The notes: generated by a model from the letters alone, not told the origin. DNA of 60,000 nt from Nymphaea colorata (GCF_008831285.2 NC_045150.1:15375362-15435361), one strand, 5' to 3'. Positions 35,801-49,200 are shown, counted from the stretch's first letter. Numbers and translations: made by a program.

Positions 35801-38800
35801 CATATATATGTATATCAAAAATTACAAATAAAATATATTCATAAATCATAATCCAAAATTTATCAGCCTATAAGTAAAGGACACCCAACAAACCAAGAAC
35901 ACCACAAAAGGAGACGGCCCGAGTCCATCCAAAGAGACGTACGCCCCCTCCTCCTTCCATCCTTGTCTCTGTCTCCTGCTCCCTCTCTACACATCCATGG
36001 CTGCCGAGGCGGTGACCGCCACCAGTACTATTCTGCCTCTCGTGGGGAAGAAACGTTATAGTGAAGACGATGCAGGGTCTTATGACGACGATGAAGGGTT
36101 TTCAATGAAGAAGGGTGGGAGGAAATGGACGGGCTTGTCGGACCCTGTGTAGGCGCTGGCGAGCGTTCGGCACGAGTTCGAAGAGCACGGAGGCGTCAAC
36201 ATGTCCATCGAGACATCCGCTGTACGTTCACGGTCATGGAGCCGAAGACGATGCGGAGGATGTTTGTCGGCGAGCTCGGTCCTGACCGAGATTTCTTCAT
36301 ATACAGCCCGGCACTTCAACCCCACGGTGCTGAACCTCGGTCGGCAGATGGCCGCGCTGGAGGGTACCGAGGCGGCCTACTGCACCGCTAGCGTCATGTT
36401 CGCCTTCTCTTCCGTGCTGCTGCAGCTCTGCGCCAGCGGCGACATGTCGTCGCCCCGACGTGCCTCTACGGCGGCACCCACGCTCTGCTCACCCATTTCC
36501 TCCCCCGGGCCGCCAACATCACCGCCACGTTCATCGACCCTGCCTTCACTGCCACTACCTTCGTCGCCGGACGTCGCTCGGTGAGAGGTGAGAAGAAACC
36601 CTTAAAACTTAAAAAGAAAACATGTTTTAAGTTTTAAGGGTTTCGAACTTTCGTGTTTTTTAACGTTAAAATAGTTTTAAAAGATAAAATCAAATAATCG
36701 TTAAAATTTAAAAACAGACATATTTGTACTCGGTCAAATTTGACCGTGTCCAAAAAAGGACAGATACAGCCTCCAGTGCGTTGACCGTACCCGGTACGGT
36801 CAATGCCGCACCAATGGCGTACCGAAGCCCGTACCCATACCGGGCGTTGGAGGAGTACCCGTGTTACAGAGTCTGTAATAAACTGTACAATGTTTGCAGG
36901 TCCAACTTCTTGTACGACATTATCAAAAACATTGAACAAAATCTCAGCAGTCTTAGGAACATCAGACAAGCCAAGAAATTTCAATAACATTAAGTCAAGA
37001 AATTTCAAGAACATTGTACCTTTAGGCAATGTTATCCGTATCGTACGATACGGATGCGTATCGTATGATACGTATCGTATAGGTCAAAGAAACCTATACG
37101 ATACGTATTTGATATGCGATACGCGTGCGTATCGTACGATACGGGGCACTGTATCGCACGATACGGGGCGATACACACCCGTATCGTACGATACGGGTTA
37201 AAACACAATTTTTTTTATTATTTAAAGTTTAAACACTCCTCCCTCTCTCTCTCTTCTTGTATTTAAAGACTTCAAGAGACGTTTGAGGGAGAGATTTTGC
37301 ACATTTTTATCAAAAGTAACCAATGATTCATCGATTTAGGAGATATTATCGTTAAATCATGAAAGATGATAGCTATATGTTTTGAACTTATAAAATTGTG
37401 ATGTAATCTAAGTCCTAAAACTCCAAGTCCTAAGACTCTAAGTCTTAAGATTCTATAAAATTTTCAAGTTTAAAATTGTGATGAATGCTTATTATGTTAT
37501 TTTGAATATCTAATTTCTTATTTTTGAATGTGTTGTTGATACACATGAATGTTCCTTATGTATGATGATTTTTTTTTATATTTGAATACATTTTTCTTGA
37601 TTTCTGATTTTTTATTCATTTTTTCAGATTTTTAATAAGTTTCTCTATTTTTTTCTGATTTTTAAATATTTTTTAAAATTAAAAAATTAATTTTACGATA
37701 CGCTACGCTACGTTTACGATACGTTATGATACGACGTATAGGTCGGCCCGACCGATACGCGATACGCTACGCCTTTTATAACATTGCCTTTAGGGCAATA
37801 AACAAGAAAATTTACAAGTGTTCTTGACCTTGTATCATTCCATCCATCTGACATAATGGAGCAACCTGTTTCCTTCCAATATAATTTCAATTGATCGCAA
37901 TGTTCAGACACTTCTTTCACCGTATCGTGAAGAATTTTACCCCTCAACTGATGATATGATGACATTTTGAATCCGAGGCCTATAGAAACAATTGCATCTG
38001 CGATGGCTTGGAATTGAAAAGAATTAGCTGCATTAAATGGAATACATGCATTATAAAACCATTTCCCTACCATCTTTTGTGTTTGATATAGCATATCTTT
38101 AGATGTTATAGCAGCACGAATCTGCGGCTGACCATCTGGGCTAGTATATGAAGGGAAAAGGCTCTTAATAGAACCAACACTAGACCTACCAATTGGTACT
38201 CTACCACTAGGTGGTTGCATACCACGCCTGACCCTAATATCTGCTGTGCCTCTTCTCTTCCTTCCCGTTATGCTAGATCGACCTCCTTCATACATGATCC
38301 CTTTTCCTCTACGATCTCTACCTCTTGAAGTCTCCAAATCTGTTCTTAGATTGCTATCATCTTTATCATCATCAATATTTTCATAAGCTTCTTCCTCTTT
38401 TTCTTCATCTTCCAAAGGCTCATTAAAGCCTACAACTGCCTCTTCAATTTCTTTTTGTATCCTCTTTTGACGTAAAGCATGAAGCATATCTAAACATTGC
38501 TGACGCACACATGGAGGCAAAGGTTTGTTTGGTCCTCCAACACAAGGAGACGTATCTTTGGAGGTCCCTGCCAAATGGTGTTTCATTCTACTAATCCCTC
38601 CTGAAAATGTATTCCCACAAAAGCTACATTTGAGTTTCAAGCGGTTATTCTCCTTCACCCTTTCGCACCATTGCCATGTCAGATCCATATCTTAAAAAAA
38701 AAAAAAAAAACGAAATCCTATGGTACTTAATGAAAAACATTCAAAATTTTTCAATCTACGATTGTACGGTAAAAAATTATGAATATATGGTAAAAACATG

Positions 38801-39751
38801 AGATTTTAATTTTTATACCTTATGAAGAAGAAATGAAGAAAACCCCTTTCCTCCCAACAAAAATCAACCACCCACGCACAAATCGACCCCTCAATCTTTG
38901 ATTTCACTGTGAAAATAAACTTTTTGATGTTGAAAATGGACGATCGCCCTCCTTAACGGCAGTATCCGAGCGTGAGAAATGAAGAACAGAGGGTATTTTT
39001 AAAAAAGAAGTCGAATAAGTAGGTCTCGGGCAGGTTTCTGCGAAATCAGCCCGTATCGCACGATACGTGCGATACAGGAACGATACACCCCTTACAATAC
39101 GGGGGTGTATCGTACCGTATTTTCAAAACAGTACGGTACGTATCGTACGATACGGGCTCGTATCGTACAATACGTACAACACTGGCTGGAGGATTTCACC
39201 TCCTTTATGTATGTATCTAGTATCTATGTCACATGGGTGCGGTGTCGGTGCAACAATTTTAAAAAATATTTAGATGCGAGTGCAGTGATGATGTATATAT
39301 ATGTGTTTGTGCATATGTGTATATATATCATTTGTTCTATACTTATTTAATTTTTTAGTAGCCTTGTTTATCTATATTTATATATGAACTTTTATATTAG
39401 AGCTAGTTTAGTCAGGTGCTTGTTTAAAATGGTTAGTTTTAGCATGATTCAATTGATTGCATTGGCTGTGCTGTGTCGGATAAGCACCAACACCTAAGTG
39501 ACATGGGTACTTTAATAAGGTCCACGTACTCGTGTCACCGTACTTGTACACAAAGTGGGCACTTGGACACACTTGGGTACTTTTTACTTAGACCAAAACC
39601 GATCCAAATTGCTTAATTTTACGTGATTTAATTTTTTCCAACTCAATTTTCATTCTGTTTTTAGAGTTATTGTTCATTAACATGTAATGTTTTTATTTAA
39701 AATCACTTGTTTATTAAAGGTTTCTTTCATTTTGACTTTTTTGTGTTATTT

Positions 39752-39826
<75 letters not shown>

Positions 39827-39962
39827 TGCCGTACCCCCGTACTCACATTTTCTAAAGTTGTCGTGTTTGTACCCATATATCTCCATTCCCTTACCTGAAC
39901 CGTACTTGTACCCATGTGACTTAGCCGTTTAGGAATATCCATGTGACATAAGTATGTATATA

Positions 39963-39993
<31 letters not shown>

Positions 39994-40244
39994 TTGGTAG
40001 GTATGTGACTATTAGGTGCAAGACCCATGAGAAATCATTTTGGCTGTTGATCTTTCTAAGATGGAAAGTTGAAGAGAAAAATTGTTAATGAATGATAGAT
40101 TACTAAAATATCCCATCTCTTTTTTCTCCATGATTTTCTCTCAGCGTTTAATCTTAAAAAGTTCCACGGCCAAATGATTCCTTCTTACGGGTCTTGCACC
40201 AAGGGTCACTTACTTACCCATCTCTCTCTTTCTCTCTCTCTCTC

Positions 40245-40293
<49 letters not shown>

Positions 40294-43200
40294 ACACACA
40301 CACATATATATATGTATATATATATATATAATTAATTGTTTCGGTTCATTGTTAATTTTAACAATCAGTGTTGTACTTTATTAGTTTCCTATTTTCCTGG
40401 GGCCTGCTTTATGCAGCTAGTACTGGTTAGTTTCCAGGCTCATCTAACTGTCTAAGCTGTATCCGATGCTTTCGACTGGATCATATGAGAAAGAGCTTGA
40501 TATAGAAATTTCGTCCTTGTTCAGATGGTTCCAAATATTGTGATGAAATGATGCTCCTTTTTGCGATGCCTCCTCTTTTCTTCAAAATTAGCTCCTGGAC
40601 AAAGTGAGGAACTGCTTGCTCAAAGTGGTAGCTGCATATTTTTCTTTGGTTTTCGAGTCTCCTCTTCTTAGTAAAATGAACTTATTACCTTCTATAGTCG
40701 TATAAATTCTCGTCTTTGTTGCTTGATTTTTGCTAGTGATCCTATGAGGTAATGATGTATTACAGCTCTAGTGATTCATCTAACCCTATGAGGTAATGGT
40801 GTATTACAGTTCTAGTGTTATTCCTCTAGGGTGCTATTTCTTTTGGATGTCATGAAGTAAAAAAGGGTGTCTTGAACACTAGTCCTATCTGTTGGTTCTT
40901 TTCAGGGAGGGTCTCCTTTTGTTGCGTAATGTTTGACAGCATGCTTCCTTCCTAGTAATGCTATCTTGGAAAGTGAACAAATTGAGTCTGATGATCTGGA
41001 GGTTTCTCCTCGTGAAAACTGTTTCTCTATTGATACCCCGTCTCTGTAGCAGTTTCTCATAATGACATACAAGTGTTTCCCTCTCTTTTGGGTTTGATAG
41101 TTTATTGAGTTATTTGAAAGCACATTTTCCAGGAGCTTGCATTCTTCGTGTATGGCATCATGGTTCTGTATTACAAGCTTGCAAATGTCCCATATGTCGG
41201 CGTACAATTTCTTTGCTGATACCTTGTGAAGCTGCACTTCATCAGCGCTATGAACCAGAAGCTCGCCAGGTTATTGAGGAGGTTGAAAAGTACAATCGTT
41301 CATTCGGTGGTAGTTCACTTAGTCTTATTCAGGTATCCAGATTTTGTTGTTCTTGTTATTATATGTTATGCATATTCTTATGATGCTGCTTGAAATTTAA
41401 CTGTTATGTATGTTTTCCTTTCCTTCGATCCAACAATAATTCTGTTTGTGATACCAATGTGGTGCAACTTTCGCATTTAGCTGGTTATCTTTGATTGCAG
41501 AAGATCTAAAAATTTTCATAGATAAATTTGTGAGCACAAGTTAATTAATAATAAGTCTAGGTCACTGTAGGATATTGATCTTACAAGCATGCAACTAGAA
41601 CCTTGTCAAATTAACGTCTAGCAAGGGTTTTTTTTGTTTTTTTTACAAGTTTGTTGTAGACAATTGTATATGAGGGGACTTAAGTCTGTGTGTGATTCGG
41701 ACCGTCCCTTTGATATGCCTACGTAGTGTTTATGCTGTCAATGCTACCTGCGACAACCTTTGCTTTAGCTTTGTCATTTAATAACTGTAATGACAAGTTT
41801 GAGGGAAACATATCATGATATTAATAATCTTCTTGGTTTTACTTAGGAATATTGGAAAAAGTCAATGGAAAACCTAAAGCATGAATGAAATATGAGTACT
41901 GTTAAAATTTAGGTAATTGTTTTCATTATGCTAGTGCCTCAATGAAACACAATTTCTGCAAATCTATTTCTTTAAAATATTGTATTTTTCTTTGTAATTG
42001 TATCAGTTCTTGAATCTGGAAATGTTAACAAGAAAATTTCAGAATATGCCAATATCTATTCGCTATGATTTGATTCATTACAGATCCTTATTTTCTTAGA
42101 GAAGATACTATATCCTTTCTTTGTAAACTGATGAATTTAATGGGTGTAATAACTGGAATGATGTGGGATGCTGGATACTATTTTTTTTAAAGAGGCCTTA
42201 CTGATCTGTTTTTCTTCTGGACAAAAAACTATATTTTGAAGTATATGCATGCAAAATTGTGTAGTGGAAGTTTGTAACCGACTTTGGTGTCACTTTTCTT
42301 TTTTGGTCTATGTCATCTTAAGGAAATTGTTGTCTATGTCTGTAGCAGGCTAGCAGCATATGCTGTTAGCTAGTGTAAGTGCAGTATTTTATGCATTTGT
42401 GGCAACTGTGTAGATGTTCTGCCTGTAACGATTAATGCTTCTGGACATTAAGTCTGTCCATATGAAAACCATGCAACATCAGTTACGTAAAGAAGTCCAG
42501 TGGTAAAATGTTAAATACGTTTTCTTCTAATAAATAGTAGATTGTACATTATGTAATAAAAAGAAAGAGAAAAATTCCCAAAGTAAATATCATACAGTTG
42601 ACGATTCCTTGTCATATTTAGTGAATTCTTGATATCTCTGATCTGCTTCTAATGGTAGCCTTATTTACAAGTGAAGTGAGCCTTTTCATCAAATAAAGTG
42701 AATTGTAGAAGAATGTGCAGTTTATTTCAATAAAAAAGGAATGCAGTGAGGCTTGGAGGCTTGTATTATTTCTCAAACGCTCAACTTACAATACATGTGA
42801 CTGATGTAACTGGCCTCGGGCATATAGTAATCGACATTAGCGCCCATTTTAATAAAAAATATCCGTTCTGCATTTACTGCTCACAAGGTGAAAAATCTGC
42901 TAATCGACTTGGTAGATTGATTTGGATGCATAAAAGATCTTGAGCATATTATAATGTTATCAAATAAGCATAACTTATATGTGAGTTTTTACCACTATGA
43001 TGCAATGTTTGGAGTTTCTTGCTCTAAACCCTATGGAAGAACACTACGAACACAAAGAACGATGAAGAAACAGTGAACGAAGTAAAGGAATAGAAATTAG
43101 GCTAATTCTTTATTAATCAATCAAGGAAAATCCTCAAACAAAAAAACGTGACCCTTAAATAGGGTCTTTCTAACACACAACCTGACAATTTGGATCTTAA

Positions 43201-46200
43201 TGGATCTGGTTCCAAATAGTCCAAATAAAATAAGATAAATGCCTAATTGGATTCATGATCTACTAGTCTGCGTTAATCACCTCGGGTTGAAACAGTCGGC
43301 TTCTGACAACTAGGAAACTATTGCTGCGAGGAAGATGAGCTATAGTGCAACAGCTGCCCCTTGGATCGCCTTGCAGTGGTATGCCTGCTTGTTGAGGTAG
43401 GCTTGTCATCAAATCCACTGCCAAAGGATCACCACTTGTACCTGCAGTCCCAACGTTGGCACAATGTGACTAGGCATATGGCTGGTCTGGGCCAACTGTC
43501 TTGAATTTGATGCATCGAATGGTTCACAATATGGGAACAAATCAACACCATTGAAGATGGGGGAGATACTCCAATCCTTAGAAAGCTCAAGTAGGTATGC
43601 ATTTTCCCTAGACATTGGAGCATATAATAAGGACCAAACTTACAGGGCCTTATTGTAGCTACCCTATGGGAAACACTCAAGATGCATTTAAACCCACACT
43701 AACCGTTCAACATCAAAGTTAACTTCCCTATGCCCCTGGTCCATATCGGACTTATAAGACTCATATCTCTTCTGAAATTTCTTTTGATCTGTTGGTGGAC
43801 TTTCCACATATAAGCGACTGCATCTAAGGCATTAGGGTCAACATCAGTAGGAGTGGGAACAGATGCTAGGACTATCACATGGCTGGTGAGCGACCATACA
43901 CAATTTGAAATGGGGAGTGATCGGTGGAACCGTTGATTGAGTCACTGAATTGTTGTAAGCAAACTTGGCCTGGGGTAACACAATGTCCCATGTTCTGACA
44001 TTCTCACCAACGATGCTGGGAAGTAGGTTTCCCAATGTACAATTAACAACCTCGATCTGGCTATCGGTTTGTGGGTGGTAAGCACTACTAAACTGCAATT
44101 TGGTCTTCAACATGGACCACAAAGACTTCCAGAAATGACTCATAAACCGAGTGTCATGGTCAGAGGTAATGCTATGTTGGACTCTATGGATCCCTGAAAT
44201 AGTAGAAGGCCAGTAATGACGCATTAATGGTGCGTTTGCATGGGACAAATATTGCCATCTTGTAAAACTGGTCTACTACCACTAAAATGGAATCACACCA
44301 AAGTGCAGTCTTAGGATGACCTACTATAAATTCCATGGAAACATGGTACTATGGTTGGTAAGGGATAGAAGAGGTGTGTACAGACCACTATTTTGTTGAT
44401 GGCTTTAGCCAATTGTCACACTCGACAATTATTGACAAACTTAACCACATCTTTCTCATATTTGGCCAGTAATACCTCTTGTCAAGCTAAGTAAAAGTTT
44501 TATCATGACCAAAATGTCATGCCATATCACCCCCATGTAACTCAAAAATCAACCGTAAGCTCAAAGAAAAATTTAGATGCCCAATTTGTTGCCTCTGAAT
44601 AGATCGCCATTATGAATTGTAAATAGGGAATTTGAGGTAGCTGGGTTCGAAATGCGACCTTTCCATACCTTTTGGAAATCGGGGTCTATAGTGTATGAGT
44701 CTTTACAATTCTCAAATCCAAGAACATGAACAGACAGTCATAAGAAGACTATTTTTACTATTTAAAGCATCAATTACCTTGTTGAGGGTGTCAGACTGAT
44801 GTCTAATTGAAAAGGTGTACTCATGTAGGAAATTTACCCACTTGGCATGTCTGACACTGAGCTTCCTTTGGCTATTCAAAAATCCTCATGGTCTGTATAT
44901 TAAACTAGCACTTTCAAAATCAGATAATGATGCCAATATCTTGAAGCTTGAATGACTGCATAGAACTCGAGGTCATATGTAGAGTACTGGTGCTTTGCCT
45001 AGGTCAACTTTTCACTAAAGAAGGCAATGGGCCTTCGGTTTTGATTGAACCTAGTGCCAATATGCTTATCTTGGAGGCATCACATTCCACTTAAAAAACC
45101 TTTGAAAATCAGGCTATGCTAAAACCAGGGCAGAGGTAAAGTTCTCTTTGACCAGGTAAAACACCCTCTTGGTCGTATGGCCCCATGAAAAATTAGCATT
45201 TTTAAGGCATTCTATAATGCGTGTCATAATGATGCTAAAATTTCATATGAAGTGTCTAAAAGAAAGCCAGACCGTGGAAACTTCTATCTCTCGAAGACAC
45301 CTTATAGGAATGACTTCTCCTTTTTGTCATGTTTTAGGATCTTGACTGTACTTTAGGAAACCATATTCTCACAGGACCCATTGTTGATGATAATATCACA
45401 AATGGACCCCTCACAATGACATCTGGTCCTAAAGATGTTCCTAAGCCACTTGGGATTAGATGGGGACTAAGGGGTAGTCACCATATGACACACAGTGAGA
45501 AGGTTCTCTAAGACATCCTCGTCATACTACACAGCTTCTTCCTCTCTGTTAATAAATGAACCCCCTCACTAGACTTCAATGCAGTTTGACCATCTTCTGT
45601 AAGAATCCTGGTATGGGCCAGACGTTTCTTTCACCACAGTTCTGACTATGCAGAAAAGCAGAGAAAATTACAACATATGCCATTAATAAGTTGTGTTAAA
45701 AGGGCACGTGAAGCATGTCTATCTTAACATCTTCATCCTCATATGTTGACAACTCGACATTAGGCTCCACTGGGGCAGACTTTTTGTTTAAAGTAGGACA
45801 TTTTGACTGGACATGACCAAACTCCTGACATCTGAAGCAATGGAGAGACATGTCTGCATTACTGGTCTTCAATCTAGTATTTAATGCAAGACCTGTTTTG
45901 TAACCTCGGGATGTGGATTTGGGTTGGACATAGGCTTGGAGTTGTACAACTTAGAGGAGCTTGCTCCTCGGGTTGAAGAACTTGACTTGGGACATATATA
46001 TATTAGGACTGGTCACCCCTAGACAACGAAGACTCTTGTTTTTTGTTCAAGGTGTCCTCTATACACATTGCATAACTACTAGCTTTGTAATTTGTCTCAT
46101 TGTGACACAGTTAAAAGCATAAGAAATGGAAGGACGAAGATCAAAGATATACCTGGTGACTTGTTGGGCGTCAGTCTCCACGAGTTGGATCCGTAGTGAC

Positions 46201-49200
46201 AAAAGGTGAAACTTGGCATTTTACTTTGAAGCATACTTGACTCTTGACGAAGCTTGAGGTACTCTTGGTACACTCTTGCAACAAAATCTGATGCAATAAA
46301 TTTGGTCTGCATCAACTGCTGTAGCTTGGTCCACATGCGAATCGTGTCCTATCCCTATTGTGTTGTTGACTTCTGTAGCTCGACTCACCACATTTGCTCG
46401 ACTTCCCTGTTGTTTGGTGGATGATAAGAGAACCCACTGGTGCTCTGGAACATCATGGCAGTCGAAGGTGAATCCTTAGACTCCAGTAAGTCAATGCCTC
46501 AATCAGGGTGTTGCTATGGGCGTCAACCCTCTCTCCGAACTGGTGGGTGCTCCTACGGTGCTCACCTGTGATGTACCTATGCACCTGGAGGCTGCTCTTG
46601 TCAATCCCATGGAAGATGAGGGACCAACATGGGTAGCTTGTGGGTGACCTGTTGGGCTGTAGGAACTGGTGCTACCGCTAGGTGTGGTGGAAGATGAGGA
46701 ATGGGCATTTGAAATGGGGTGTGGTTTGGGTTTTGGGTCTGAGAGATATGAGTTTCGATATTGGTTAGGCTGAGTTTGGACATTCGGGTAAAGTGTGGCA
46801 CGTGGATTTGGGTTTTATTTTTGGTAGGCTGTAGGTTTGGATATGGGTTCATGATTGGTACGGGATTGGGGTCTTGGTCTGGACCCAATTTTCACTAACT
46901 AGACATTTGGTCCCAATAGTGGTAAGTGGGACCTTGAATTGAGTTTTGGGGTTGAAGGCCAAGGATGGAGCTTGAACGACAGCCCAGATGTGAATGAGTT
47001 TTATTTTGACTCGGCCCAGAATCAAGGAAAGGTATCGCTTAGATCCAATTTGGGTCTAGGTGGTTCACGGATTGCATCTTGGACTAGATGGATCTATTCC
47101 AAAAGTGAGCTTAGGTCAATGGGGCTAGGCTGATTGAGATTATGTGGACTGGACCTGATTCTAAAATTCAAAAAACCGGACTCTAGAGGCTTGAACCAAG
47201 TCTTAAAAGAGATGCGGGCTGGTTCCCTGCAGGAACTGGTTTAGGACCGAACCAGTTCCCTACAAGGGACCAGTTTGGGCCCTACACAACAGTTGAGCGA
47301 AGCTCGCCTGATGCTGCTTTAATAGGCAGGGGCGGACCCCCACTTGTGGTGTTGGGGGCCTGGTGGGCCGACCCATTGCTGTCGACCAAGGCATCGCCCG
47401 ATGGTGGGGCCGATCTCCTGCCTGATGTGTGGCTTGCCATATAGGGAAACCATCGGTAGAACAAGTATGTCGGTAGCCCCCTTAAGTTCGCCCAAAACCA
47501 GGCTGGTGGAAAGGTTCCCACTAGTAGTTGCTCCTGCGGCCTCTCTGTTAAGTGGGAACCACCCACAGGCACCATCACCTGAAAGGGCAGCAGTCTGGTA
47601 TTGATACCTTGGGTCCACCGGTTGGCTCCAGGGAAAAAGTCTCTTTGCCGATTGCTCCTAAGTTCCTCCTTGCCACTGTCACAAACTCACATGTTGTAGA
47701 GGGACGACATCAGCCACTGCTTGGGCATCAAGGACTGGAGCATCTTCCAACGTTTCTGCTGTACTGTACCAAACTCGACGAGGTCTGGCAATGTAGTCGC
47801 GGGAAACTCTCCTCCTGTAAAAAAGACACCCATCCCCTTATTTTGGGATTCAGCATTTTCCCTGTTTTGATTCTTTTGCAGATCTTCTTGTTTCCCAATT
47901 GCAGGACTCTTTTCGACTTTCTTTGCCAGTTTCAATCAACTAGTTGCCCAACTTCACTGACCGTTTGTCAAAGTCGTCCAAATGTTTAGTCAATGCAGTC
48001 AGAGATCAATTCTTGTGGACCTGATTTTCTTGGTTTGTTTTTTCAAATTGAACATAATTTTCCTCTGTCCATGCCTGTTGGTCAGACATTTTGTTCATTG
48101 ATTCGATCAGGCGAAAACGAGGTCTTTAAGTGTCTTCCTTAAATTTTCTGATTCCTTTTGATTTTTCTGCAGCAGCATTCAAGACTTCAGCCATCACGAT
48201 GATCAAGGAGAGACCTGCTTTGATATCAATCTGACGTAGTGTTTAGAGATTCTCGCTCTAAATCCTGAAGAACACCACGAAAGCAAATAACAATAAAAAG
48301 AAACAAAGAACAAAGTAAAGGAATAGAAATTAAGGCTAAATCTTCAATAATCAATCAAGAAAATCGTCAAACAAACAAACGTGACCCTTAAACAGGGTCT
48401 CTCTAAAACACGACCTAACAGTTTGGATATCAATTGATCCGGTTCCAAGTGGTCCAAATAAAATAAAATAAAATAAAATAAGACAAATGCCTAACGGGAT
48501 CCACGATCCACTAGTCTGCATAAAATTATGTACACAATTATTTAGAATATAATTGAAGTTTTTCATCCTCTCTCTCTTCTCCTTTTCTTGTCTGTCCTTG
48601 TTCTGAAGTTGCTGATCTCTTTTGAGAAAATAGATAGATTTTGGACTTTTTGAAGAAGAAACTGCAATCAGTGATAATGGTACTGGTGATTATTTTCTGG
48701 GAACTTGTCCAGTATCACTTATCAAAGGTCATTTCTATATAAGGTGATATTGAACTGGGCAAAGCCTTAGGTAGGTCAATCTTTTACTCTTTGTCTCTCT
48801 CTATCGTAGACTAGTAATTGTTGTCTCTTTAACAAAGCAACAATTGTGCTCATATTGGAAGATTCAGTTCAAAATCTTGTGTTGTTTTGCTTATATAGTC
48901 TTCTTTTTTTGTCCACCATTAATTCATTTGCTCTTCGTATCCTTGTTACAATCCGTGGTCCTTAATTGATAATACTTCTAACATTTTGATATATTCCCCT
49001 AGAGGATACGTGATATGCCTTTCCTTCTCAGAAGGTTGATGAGAGAACTCTTGGACCCTCGGAGATCTCTTCCACTTGTCTTCAAGGCCCGGATGATTTT
49101 TTCAGTTAAGTTCCAAATGCTCATGGCTTTCTCTGTGTCATGTGGTAAAGCTACTTTGTGGTCTTTGTCTTTTCTCTTTTATGTGTGCATTAGTAAAATC

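Larger units (their letters stand above)
34127..38688 (-). pseudogene. hAT transposase (BED finger, DUF659, hAT dimerisation), interrupted and mutated
   Basis: The N-terminal part runs 38688-37795: a BED finger (CSFCGNTFSGGISRMKHHLA), an acidic linker, an Arg/Gly-rich stretch and the start of DUF659 (GWNDTRSRTLVNFLVYCPKG). It resumes at 37018-36880 (TMFLKFLDLMLLKFLGLSDV ... FITD) after one insertion, and at 35637-34800 (ITDNAANYRAARDLLFQKYG, THCVNLMLQDL, RPSIGYLYEAMDKAKEAI) after another. The last of these ends at a GTAAAT donor. The dimerisation exon (about 34700-34490) reads WWNRYGFDCPNSK, then after a frame change LTRFAIKVFSQTCSASGCER then N-stop. A TAG replaces the usual Trp, and a TGA follows FVFV. 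A last acidic exon (about 34400-34127) ends EDEDDKDYE. The protein cannot be made; transposition would need another source. Confidence 0.9.
33725..39184 (-). mobile_element. hAT transposon with 8-bp target duplication, hosting two nested insertions
   Basis: The left end is CAATGTTGTAAAACGCGTAT. The right end read inward is CAGTGTTGTACGTATTGTAC, so the terminal inverted repeat is CA(A/G)TGTTGTA. An identical 8-bp duplication GCTGGAGG flanks it at 33717-33724 and 39185-39192, as expected for hAT. Total length is 5460 bp; removing the two nested insertions and their duplications leaves about 3450 bp. It carries one transposase gene on the minus strand. Both ends contain arrays of CGTATCG/CGATACG words, denser at the right (5') end. 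It lies in intron 1 of the RNF170-like gene, opposite to the host gene. Confidence 0.95.
42998..48520 (-). mobile_element. Ty3/gypsy LTR retrotransposon in intron 2, antisense, degenerate
   Basis: Two related LTRs (42998-43272 and 48232-48520) flank an interior transcribed on the minus strand. Just inside the right (5') LTR, 48216-48228 on the minus strand reads TGATATCAAAGCA, a close match to the TGGTATCAGAGCA site primed by initiator tRNA-Met. In order, the interior has a gag-like start (ATGGCTGAAGTC at about 48190), a CCHC knuckle, an RNase H fragment and integrase. Many stops are present, and the RT palm with its YxDD box was not found. No matching 5-bp target duplication is visible, so the ends or flanks have changed. 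Confidence 0.85.

Noticed and set aside
36080-36584. Open frames on both strands across the MGL fragment
   Set aside because: They are frame shadows of GC-rich coding-derived DNA; the true frame is the interrupted MGL one.
39687-39942. Ile/Tyr-repeat reading frames
   Set aside because: Produced by the (AT)n microsatellite.
47282-47989. Three overlapping frames of about 100-145 codons
   Set aside because: They lie inside the 5' part of the degenerate Ty3/gypsy element on both strands; no independent gene signal.
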